From: Polychytrium aggregatum
Taxonomy: Eukaryota; Chytridiomycota; Chytridiomycetes; Polychytriales
NCBI RefSeq assembly: GCF_025602895.1
Contig: NW_026516460.1
Location: 1 to 38,704, forward strand
DNA: 38,704 nucleotides
Direction of reading: 5' to 3'
Below, one piece after another: positions 20,401 through 27,119 of this stretch. Made by a program: the position numbers and the translations under genes. Position 1 is the stretch's first letter. Each line of letters begins with the position of its first letter. The notes below the pieces were generated by a model. The model saw nothing but the letters and a program-made list of their open reading frames with translations. It made no database searches and was not told the DNA's origin.

Positions 20401-21112
20401 TGGACATTCGCCCTTCTTCCTGATGCACGGTCAGCATCCTCGCACTCCTGCCAACACCGACATCATCGCCGAGTCCAACCCTGCAGCACAGTCGATCGAG
20501 GAGATGCAAGCGACTCTGGACTTGGTCTCGGACAACATCGGCAAGGCCCAGGACCGGGCCCTGTACTACGCCAACCGACATCGACGCGATATCAGCTACG
20601 ACATTGGCGACCAAGTCCTGATCGACACGACCGCGTATCACTTCAGCACGGACGACGTCACACCCTCCAAGATGCGGATGCCGTACTTGGGACCCTTCAA
20701 GATCATCGAGAAGATCGGAACGACTGGATATCGACTTCGACTCCCGAGGACCCTCCGATTTACAACCGAACTCCCCGCTTCCGCCCTCGTCCCCTACAAC
20801 ACACCATCGACCGACCAACTTGTGTTTGATGAACCCGGACCCAACCACAACGACGAATCAGTGTTCGAAGCGATCATTGGACACAGGATCAACCGACGAC
20901 GTCGACTTCCTGGATATCGACACGAGTTCTTGCTCCGCTGGCAGGGATACGACCCATCTTACGACTCGTGGGCACCACTGGCCGAACTCTTGGATGGAGG
21001 ACTCGCAGATATCCACGACTTCCTCAGCCGCAACCGCAACCTTCCGGAAATGGACACACTGATCGACCTTTGCCAAGCACAAGTGCAACGCAACTCGGGA
21101 TCGAAAAATTGA
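17303..21112 (+). CDS. pol: A4 Pol polyprotein (PR-RT-RH-IN-chromodomain)
   Basis: 1269 residues counted from the first ATG. Real Pol probably begins at about residue 27, after the -1 shift at 17375-17381. Domains in order: retropepsin with D100-P-G-A; reverse transcriptase with D393 and YIDD at 455-458; RNase H with D607, E652, D677 and D720; integrase zinc finger with H820/821, H828, C858 and C861; integrase core D891, D957, E993 (D,D35E); GPF module at 1130-1132; chromodomain about 1186-1243 (FLLRWQGYDPSYDSW). The enzyme set processes Gag-Pol, copies RNA to DNA and inserts it. The chromodomain likely steers insertion to marked chromatin. DPG instead of DSG/DTG in the protease is shared by all A copies. 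No stop or frameshift is visible. Confidence 0.95.
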   Translation: MSLEPAPHQRHRRDRRPGHLLRRSGKRRGGNPWILRPLKDPASCRHPTPTPDAELLTLATGPHLINSLIDEPHRIAANHGKGLLVIDATLNGSPITVLIDPGATNSHISETLASTLDLRTKTTANAVTMPNGKSFPSSVTDPVDLTIHDYHARINLFTAPLTWDVILGKNWLDQTNPEIDWPSNRIKFSIDGKHHTWTASRPDTGMPLTTLELRSQYHMSTQQINALASTPGAVYVCTLSSDLNTVAVEPYDPVAQLARVLEPLTPEHRSIIAKYRDAFNELKELPPHRPGIDMNIRLDDSAKPTWSSLYQMSAEELARLKDELDRLLRIGHIRKSVSPFGAPIFWVKQGDKFRLVFDFRALNKITVKDRTALPNMREIIDRLSKCRVFSKLDLQRGFHQIRIADADTPKTAFRTKYGHFEWLVMPFGLANSPSVFQAAMNDIFREFIDDFVFVYIDDILIASEDEDQHIRHIELVLDKIHRHGFKIRPEKCSFFNSTVTYLGFIIGEGRIQVHPSRIDAIKNYPRPTTEHELRSFLGLTNTIMSFVPGYAALAGPLSTLITTRSANSTKSVVWDDNAIAAFEQLKLLSPQSLHMVNPDKDIHLFTDWSESSASIGGWIGQDMDGSGTVRPIAFNSQKLHGSELNYSPYNGELLSITRHLDKFKNYLVGRKVFLHTDQKALKHILDSKTLNKRQQRAIDTMLDFDLEIQWIPGSWNKVADVLSRTPTAISKAVQVSIINAIVNLGPSPDDLLDTIRTQYSSDPILSALISVLRDNSTDGLKPWMKAQLHRFSLRHGILYFDSTRICIPGKDLRISIIKDHHDSVCAAHPGTNTLYKAISTHYYWPAMSKDIAEWVSHCDICQRAKIRRQQAYGHFSRIPVATRKMDTVALDFILGLPPVTDSLSGRTFNSITIFVDSLTKYVVLVPGNKTDSAEDVARQYFRDVFVHFGLAGTFISDHDTRFRSAFWTGLNTLLKTELRIAFAHHHEAAGQVERFVATVAEAIRCSTLALGSRWIDQVPYIQFALNSHSSASTGHSPFFLMHGQHPRTPANTDIIAESNPAAQSIEEMQATLDLVSDNIGKAQDRALYYANRHRRDISYDIGDQVLIDTTAYHFSTDDVTPSKMRMPYLGPFKIIEKIGTTGYRLRLPRTLRFTTELPASALVPYNTPSTDQLVFDEPGPNHNDESVFEAIIGHRINRRRRLPGYRHEFLLRWQGYDPSYDSWAPLAELLDGGLADIHDFLSRNRNLPEMDTLIDLCQAQVQRNSGSKN
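17375..17438 (+). promoter_or_regulatory. -1 frameshift signal of A4
   Basis: GGGAAAC at 17375-17381 in X XXY YYZ phase. After a 5-nt spacer, GGCGGCAAC pairs with GTTGCCGCC (about 17387-17395 with 17430-17438). The one base change in the loop (GGATACTAC for GGATCCTAC) leaves the stem untouched. Confidence 0.85.
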
Positions 21113-21137
21113 TGGTTTGACTTGAGCACAATTTTTC
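21103..21137 (+). repeat. Inverted repeat at pol end, beside PPT
   Basis: GAAAAATTG (21103-21111) and CAATTTTTC (21129-21137) can form a perfect 9-bp stem with a 17-nt loop. The stem contains the pol stop and touches the PPT. It is also present in A2 and A3. The function is unknown. Confidence 0.7.
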
Positions 21138-21146
21138 TGGGGGGGA
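21137..21146 (+). promoter_or_regulatory. Polypurine tract of A4
   Basis: CTGGGGGGGA immediately before the 3' LTR. This is the RNase H-resistant primer for plus-strand DNA. The same G7 tract precedes the 3' LTRs of A2 and A3. Confidence 0.85.
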
Positions 21147-21612
21147 TGTCACAGATCGCTCTGCCCGCCTAGCTGCACCGTCGCACTTGTGTCACTGTTT
21201 GCGTCGCACACTTTCCTTTTCCTTTGTCCTGTGACGCCTTTCCTTTTTCCTTGCTCTCATGTTGCACACGCCGCTCTGTTTTCCCTGCATTTGTCATCGA
21301 CCATGCATTAGTCAGACGCTGTGTCACCCGCATTTGTCAGCCACCGAGCATTTGTCAGACTTTCACATGTTTCTCCGGTTAGCCGTTGCTGCCTGGCTGC
21401 TGTCCCGCCGCCTCCGCTGCTTCGCCCCCGCTGCGGCAGGCTTCGCCTCCGGGACCGCCAGACAGATAAATAGCCCGCCTTCACCCGCTCATGTTTCTGG
21501 TCATCACCTTCGACCCCAGACACACTTGACTCTAGATCCTAGCCTCGCTAAGATCAATAAAACCCTTCTCTATCTTTTTCTTTTGATCTCCTCTTGATCC
21601 CGTGATCTGACA
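21147..21612 (+). repeat. LTR of A4 (3')
   Basis: 466 bp, identical to the 5' LTR as far as I can read. It is followed by the GAACA duplication at 21613. Confidence 0.96.
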
Positions 21613-23835
21613 GAACACGAACTCCGCAGCTTCCTCGGCTTGACCAACACCATCATGAGCTTTGTCCCTGGCTACGCTGCCCTCGCCGGTCCACTCTCGA
21701 CACTGATCACCACCCGCTCCGCCAACTCGACCAAGTCCGTCGTCTGGGACGACAACGCCATCGCCGCCTTCGAGCAGCTCAAGTTGCTCTCGCCTCAGTC
21801 GCTGCACATGGTCAACCCGGACAAGGACATTCACCTCTTCACCGACTGGTCCGAGTCAAGCGCATCGATTGGTGGATGGATCGGGCAGGACATGGACGGA
21901 TCCGGCACAGTGCGCCCCATCGCCTTCAACTCGCAGAAACTGCACGGATCCGAGCTCAACTACTCGCCCTACAACGGCGAGCTGCTGTCGATCACCCGCC
22001 ACCTCGACAAGTTCAAGAACTACCTCGTCGGCCGTAAAGTCTTCCTCCACACCGACCAGAAGGCGCTCAAGCACATCCTCGACTCCAAGACCCTCAACAA
22101 GCGCCAACAGCGAGCCATCGACACGATGCTGGACTTTGACCTCGAGATCCAGTGGATCCCCGGCTCGTGGAACAAGGTCGCCGACGTGCTCTCGCGCACA
22201 CCGACAGCCATCTCCAAGGCCGTCCAAGTCTCGATCATCAACGCGATTGTCAACCTCGGACCCTCGCCCGACGATCTCTTGGACACCATCCGCACTCAGT
22301 ACAGCTCCGACCCGATCCTGTCAGCACTGATCTCGGCCCTCCGCGACAACTCGACCGACGGACTCAAGCCGTGGATGAAGGCACAGCTACACCGCTTCTC
22401 ACTTCGACACGGGATTCTCTACTTCGACTCGACCCGCATCTGCATCCCCGGCAAGGACCTCCGCATCTCGATCATCAAGGACCACCACGACTCTGTCTGT
22501 GCAGCTCACCCCGGCACCAACACGCTCTACAAGGCCATCTCGACCCACTACTACTGGCCCGCCATGTCCAAGGACATTGCCGAGTGGGTCTCGCACTGCG
22601 ACATCTGCCAGCGAGCCAAGATCCGACGACAACAAGCGTACGGCCACTTCTCCCGGATCCCTGTGGCCACCCGCAAGATGGACACTGTCGCCCTCGACTT
22701 CATCCTCGGACTCCCGCCTGTCACGGACTCACTCTCGGGACGCACCTTCAACTCGATCACGATCTTTGTCGACTCCCTCACCAAGTACGTCGTCCTGGTT
22801 CCTGGCAACAAGACCGACTCGGCCGAAGACGTCGCCCGCCAGTACTTCCGCGATGTCTTTGTGCACTTTGGACTCGCCGGCACTTTCATCTCGGATCACG
22901 ACACACGCTTCCGGTCGGCCTTCTGGACAGGACTCAACGCTCTGCTCAAGACCAAACTCCGGATCGCCTTTGCCCACCACCACGAGGCCGCCGGACAAGT
23001 CGAACGCTTTGTGGCAACCGTCGCCGAGGCCATCCGCTGTTCGACTCTGGCCCTCGGCTCCCGCTGGATCGATCAAGTGCCATACATCCAGTTCGCACTC
23101 AACTCGCACAGCTCAGCTTCGACTGGACATTCGCCCTTCTTCCTGATGCACGGTCAGCATCCTCGCACTCCTGCCAACACCGACATCATCGCCGAGTCCA
23201 ACCCCGCAGCACAGTCGATCGAGGAGATGCAAGCGACTCTGGACTTGGTCTCGGACAACATCGGCAAGGCCCAGGACCGGGCCCTGTACTACGCCAACCG
23301 ACATCGACGCGATATCAGCTACGACATTGGCGACCAAGTCCTGATCGACACGACCGCGTATCACTTCAGCACGGACGACGTCACACCCTCCAAGATGCGG
23401 ATGCCGTACTTGGGACCCTTCAAGATCATCGAGAAGATTGGGACGACTGGATATCGACTTCGACTCCCGAGGACCCTCCGATTTACAACCGAACTCCCAG
23501 CTTCCGCCCTCGTCCCGTACAACACACCATCGACCGACCAACTTGTGTTTGACGAACCCGGACCCAACCACAACGACGAATCAGTGTTCGAAGCGATCAT
23601 TGGACACAGGATCAACCGACGACGTCGACTTCCTGGATATCGACACGAGTTCCTGCTCCGCTGGCAGGGATACGACCCATCGTACGACTCGTGGGCACCA
23701 CTGGCCGAACTCTTGGATGGAGGACTCGCAGACATCCACGACTTCCTCAGCCGCAACCGCAACCTCCCGGAAATGGACACACTGATCGACCTTTGCCAAG
23801 CACAAGTGCAACGCAACTCGGGATCGAAAAATTGA
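21613..23835 (+). pseudogene. A3 pol, second part
   Basis: Continuation of A3 pol after the A4 insertion, in the same frame. It holds the RT connection, RNase H, integrase with HHCC and D,D35E, the GPF module and the chromodomain, to a TGA at 23833-23835. The first internal methionine is at 21640, but this is not a genuine start. The frame is otherwise intact and nearly identical to A2, with at least one synonymous difference seen in the ISDHDTR region. Confidence 0.9.
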
Positions 23836-23869
23836 TGGTTTGACTTGAGCACAATTTTTCTGGGGGGGA

Positions 23870-24335
23870 TGTCACAGATCTCTCTGCCCGCTTGGCTGCA
23901 CCGTCGCACTTGTGTCACTGTTTGCGTCGCACACTTTCTTTTTCCTTTGTCCTGCGACGCCTTTTCTTTTTCCTTGCTCTCATGTTGCACACGCCGCTCT
24001 GTGTTCCCAGCATTTGTCATCGACCATGCATTAGTCAGACGCTGTGTCACCCGCATTTGTCAGCCACCGAGCATTTGTCGGACTTTCACATGTTTCTCCG
24101 GTTAGCCGCTGCTGCCTGGCTGCTGTCCCGCCGCCTCCGCTGCTTCGCCCCCGCTGCGGCAGGCTTCGCCTCCGGGATCGCCAGACAGATAAATAGCCCG
24201 CCTTCGCCCGCTCATGTTTCTGGTCATCACCTTCGACCCCAGACACACTTGACTCAAGATCCTAGCCTCGCTAAGATCAATAAAACCCTTCTCTATCTTC
24301 TTCTTTTGACTTCCTCTTGATCCCGTGATCTGACA
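23870..24335 (+). repeat. LTR of A3 (3')
   Basis: 466 bp after a CTGGGGGGGA PPT. It differs from the A3 5' LTR at several positions near both ends (for example GATCTCTCTG against GATCCCTCTG, and CCCGTGATC against CCCTTGATC), unlike the matched pair of A4. Confidence 0.92.
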
Positions 24336-24491
24336 GCACTGGTTGACGAAGGGACGGAACTTTGACCTGGTGCCGTCGAACTTGTCCGGGGTCGGCATGT
24401 GGGAGAGCTGCGGGGCGGCGGAAGAGTGTGTGGTCCGGAGGAGGACCAGTTCCTCCTGAAGGGCAACGATTTGGGCCTGGAGTTGGTCCAT
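24336..24491 (-). pseudogene. Family D gag, first 52 codons
   Basis: A minus-strand frame starting MDQLQAQIVALQEELVLLR, with a heptad-like leucine pattern suggesting a short coiled coil. It leads into MPTPDKFDGTRSKFRPFVNQC, the conserved entry to the Gag core of sushi/Tf1-like elements. It is cut by the A3 3' LTR at 24335. It could be the 5' end of the family B element at 11250-12892, on the same strand and of similar type. About 300 codons would be missing between them. Confidence 0.75.
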
Positions 24492-24598
24492 GTGGGATAT
24501 GGGAGCGTGGATGGAGAGTGCAGAGAAGAGAACAGAGAATAGAAGGATGAGGGCAGCAACGAAGCCTCAGCCAAGCAGGTGGTCAGACAGAGAGAGGG

Positions 24599-24714
24599 AG
24601 TTCGAACAATATGTGAGGACCACGACAAGCAACGACACTGGACGACCAGGTGCTTGGCGAACAACGATAAGCTATATTACGACTTATCAGATAACAACAA
24701 GTGTTGTTCGAACT
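24599..24714 (-). promoter_or_regulatory. Self-priming pair of family D
   Basis: On the minus strand AGTTCGAACAA (24714-24704) begins 32 nt after the TATA box, where the RNA should start. It is the exact complement of TTGTTCGAACT (24609-24599), two bases past the LTR end. This 11-nt match at these places is the Tf1 self-priming layout. No TGG-type tRNA primer site is present. Confidence 0.65.
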
Positions 24715-24996
24715 GAAGATACAAAATGGGTGCAAGAAAGGAGGGGCTTTATAGCCAAGAGGGAAACCGAAGGGCGAAAGTGGGCGAGAGGGGTGGAGCG
24801 ACAAACGAGGGACGAGATGGGGGTGCGAGGAAGGCGGAGCTGCTAGAGAGAGGGGCGAAGCACAGCGCAGTCGGAGGCGAAGTCAGAGTCATCGGCGCCA
24901 GCCAATCAGGGAATACACGCCAAGACAAACAAACATGACTCACGGTGCATCACGCGCAGCAGTCCACACGTGTTCCCAACGTGCATGATCATCACA
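24612..24996 (-). repeat. Family D LTR (5')
   Basis: 385 bp. On the minus strand it starts TGTGATGATC and ends GGTCCTCACA (TGTGA/TCACA ends). CTATAAAG at 24747-24754 is the TATA box. It is inserted in an integrase gene (H3), the outer flank being CCAGT on the + strand. The minus-strand leader, without further features, runs from 24611 to 24492. A partial second copy is at 35988-36174. Confidence 0.85.
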
Positions 24997-25272
24997 CCAG
25001 TAGTTCCTGCTCAGGAGCTCCAGTGTTTTCTCCCTCCCAAAATGGCCCGCCGTCCTCGAGTCGTGGCTGTCCCACAGCACTTCAAGCTGCAGCTCGGTGG
25101 TCGGGACATACAGCAACCCGTCTCGGAAGAGGAGTCCATCTCGGAGGCGGAAGGCATGGAATCGCGGGTTGGTCAGGTTTGCGATTACTTCCTGGGCATA
25201 GGGGTCAGTCTGTTGAACTGCCTTGACCTTCTCCGCTGTAGCCAAGGCCACTATATTTTTCCAGATGATCTC
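24997..25272 (-). pseudogene. H3 integrase N-terminal fragment
   Basis: A minus-strand reading frame running from EIIWKNIVALATAEKVKAVQQ through DGLLYVP to LWDSHDSRTAGHFGREKTLELLSRNYW. This is the linker and first half of the HHCC integrase zinc finger of a sushi-like element (His of DSHDS and AGHFG visible). The two cysteines are lost where the D LTR begins. The upstream border with the H2 LTR is blurred and set here by the start of recognisable coding. Confidence 0.75.
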
Positions 25273-25535
25273 CAGCAGAGCAGGGCGAGGGGGCGGCCTT
25301 ATATGTCCAGCAGCCTGACGCGTTGACGCGCCCAGAGTCATACAGGAGCGCGCACCATTTCCTTATCCGTTCCCCAGCTACACACACACACAGTAACCCA
25401 GGACTACTCCCTCGATACACTACAATCTTTCCCACGGTGCTACAGCAGTCAGTTCTCATCCGTTCTGGATGAAATCGGAATCGTAAGAAAACTCTCGCTC
25501 ACGGCTATACCTCGATTATCCTCAATCGTGTCACA
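25273..25535 (-). repeat. H2 3' LTR, truncated
   Basis: On the minus strand it starts TGTGACACGATTG after an AAATTTAGGGGGGG polypurine tract (25536-25548). It includes a TATA-like CATATAAGG near 25300. The far end is lost against fragment H3. The left limit is approximate. Confidence 0.55.
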
Positions 25536-25565
25536 CCCCCCCTAAATTTGAAATCAAATTTCTAA

Positions 25566-26110
25566 CTACATACTACTCCCTACACCAACATCCTTCTCTC
25601 TCCAGTAATCTCCTATCACATCATCCGCGATGTTGTCTTCGTATTCCCAAGTGGCATCTTCAAGGGGATATCCTTCCCACAGTACCAGGTACTGTTGCTT
25701 CCTGCGGTATTTTCTGTCGTTGACCAACTTCTCCACCTTGAATATTGGTTCGACGTCCGAGATTGCAGGTGGTCTTGTGTAAGTCGCTCTTGAAGCGAAG
25801 TCGTCCGGCGTTTCAATAAACTTCCGAAGGAGTTTGCGGTGGAATGTCGGGTGTATGTGGCTTAGTGTAGGGGGTAGCTCCAGGGTGTGGTTGAGTCCTT
25901 CGATCTCCGTAATCTTGAACGGACCCAGCCGACGCGGGATGATTTGGTCTGGCCTGAACTTGTGGGCCTCCCAGTTGATACCTTCGCGCTCAAGGAGGAC
26001 CATGTCTCCAACCTTGAGCTCCTCCCCCGCCTGTCTTCTCTCGTTCCCGCTCCGGGTTTGATGATCCTGAGCCTCCTGGAGTTGTTGTGTTGCAATCCTT
26101 CGTATGGCTT
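25566..26110 (-). pseudogene. H2 integrase C-terminus and chromodomain
   Basis: A minus-strand frame from KAIRRIATQQLQEAQ to a TAG at 25566-25568. It contains VGDMVLLEREGINW, the GPF module (RRLGPFKI), the PTFHRKLLRKF linker and a chromodomain (QQYLVLWEGYPLEDATWE). It is closely similar to the H1 C-terminus at 34257-34610, but the following LTRs differ, so they are related subfamilies. The 5' part is cut by the family E LTR at 26111. The reading frame continues into that LTR by chance. Confidence 0.85.
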
Positions 26111-26528
26111 TGTGATGACCAGCATCACAACGGACCAATGACACTGTCCCGCATGCTCTCGCCCTCCGCACCAATCATGAGTCCCCACGTGTTGTTTGCC
26201 CCCATGCATGAGCACGCGCCGTTGCCACCCGCGTCTACTGGTTTCCCGCCTCCCCCACCGCTCGGCACATGTCCCCGGGCTGTGCCAAGCCTCTCTCGCT
26301 TGCACACCAGCCACTCTCGCACCCCCTTCTCGCTTCTCTGTGATGCTCCACCCTTCTCGCCCACTTTTGCCCCTCGACCTTCTCCCGGTCTATAAATAGC
26401 CCTGCATGTCTGAGCCTATGTTGAACACCAGTTCGAACAAAACTTGTTCTTTGGTGTTCGGGGCTAAAAGCTAATAAAGCTCATACCAAGCACTTGGTCT
26501 TCGTCCTTGCGCTTGTTCACTCCTTACA
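26111..26528 (+). repeat. Family E LTR (5')
   Basis: About 418 bp in + orientation. The start TGTGATGACC is placed where H2 coding ends, and resembles the start of the family D LTR. The end CCTTACA lies before the primer site. TATAAATA is at 26391-26398. The start is inferred from the break in H2 homology. Confidence 0.7.
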
Positions 26529-26541
26529 CTTTGTTCGAACT
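26430..26541 (+). promoter_or_regulatory. Self-priming pair of family E
   Basis: AGTTCGAACAAA (26430-26441) starts 31 nt after the TATA box. It is the exact complement of TTTGTTCGAACT (26530-26541), one base past the LTR end. The match is 12 nt and the layout is that of Tf1. It shares its core with family D although the LTRs otherwise differ. Confidence 0.68.
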
Positions 26542-26701
26542 CTCTTCTACTGATACCACCTGCTTGGTATCTTCCGCTCCTAGCCCCGCCCCTTTCCTAG
26601 TCCTGTCCGAACCTCAAGCACACTTGTGTCTGAGCCCTCTTCGCTCTCCTGTTCTTGAACCTCCTCGCTTTTTTTTTCCCAGTCCCAGTCCCAGTCTCGC
26701 C

Positions 26702-26801
26702 ATGGATCCTGCCCTCGTGGACCGCCTCCGTGCCTTGGAGGCCGAGCTCGCCGAGCTCCGGACAGCTCGCGATGCTCCTGCCGCTGGGTACAGCGTGCAG
26801 A
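26702..26801 (+). pseudogene. Family E gag, first 33 codons
   Basis: ATG in good context (GCCATGG) starts MDPALVDRLRALEAELAELR, a probable short coiled coil like the D gag start. It is cut by the 3' LTR of F1 at 26802. A pyrimidine-rich leader of 173 nt separates it from the LTR. Confidence 0.65.
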
Positions 26802-27110
26802 TGTAACGTCCACTACTGGGACGTTGGGGCAAGACGGGGAGGGAGGGGGTACAAGACAAGACAGGACAGGGCAGAACAGGGCGGTGCTAGGCTACTCTAG
26901 CGGACGGGTGAGCTCGGGAAGCACTTACGTTTATTCACGATAAAACCGAACTCCAGACAAACGCGGGGAACGGGGGCAACCCGCAGGTATACCCTGCGGT
27001 GGCCTGCCTGCGGTGCGTGAAAACGCAAAGCGCAGCACAGGTCACGACCCACTGCGCCGCGCAGTACGCGCAGTACGCGCAGCACAGCGTCGGAGATACC
27101 ATCTCCTACA
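26802..27110 (-). repeat. LTR of F1 (3')
   Basis: 309 bp. On the minus strand it runs from TGTAGGAGATGG to GTCCACTACTGGGACGTTACA read in sense order, preceded by the purine tract AAGTGTGGGAG. It contains short GCGCGTACT tandem units and a GTGAATAAACG poly(A)-type signal. No clear TATA box is seen. Confidence 0.9.
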
Positions 27111-27119
27111 CTCCCACAC

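Larger units (their letters stand above)
15894..21612 (+). mobile_element. Element A4, intact Ty3/Gypsy chromovirus
   Basis: A complete 5719-bp element: two 466-bp LTRs that I read as identical, a primer site, intact gag, intact pol including the chromodomain, a PPT and the 5-bp duplication GAACA. It is inserted into its own relative A3. Identical LTRs and full reading frames mean a very recent insertion and a likely autonomous, possibly active copy. It is the best reference sequence for family A in this window. Confidence 0.96.
12893..24335 (+). mobile_element. Element A3, split by A4
   Basis: Family A element in + orientation: 5' LTR 12893-13358, gag, pol first part to 15893, then element A4, then pol second part from 21613 and 3' LTR 23870-24335. 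Outer flanks are GCCCC (family B) and GCACT (family D gag), so there is no target duplication. The two LTRs differ at several bases. A3 is likely a recombinant of two insertions. Its internal part is nearly identical to A2. Confidence 0.9.

Noticed and set aside
24599..24611. TTGTTCGAACTC at the D (and E) LTR end read as pairing with a tRNA T-arm.
   Set aside because: The T-loop-like core is short. The exact match to the element's own predicted RNA start, at the right distance from the TATA box, explains it better.
27061..27090. GCGCAGTACGCGCAGTACGCGCAG in the F LTR as a separate repeat element or origin.
   Set aside because: It is a short tandem segment inside each F LTR copy, with nothing further to support a function.
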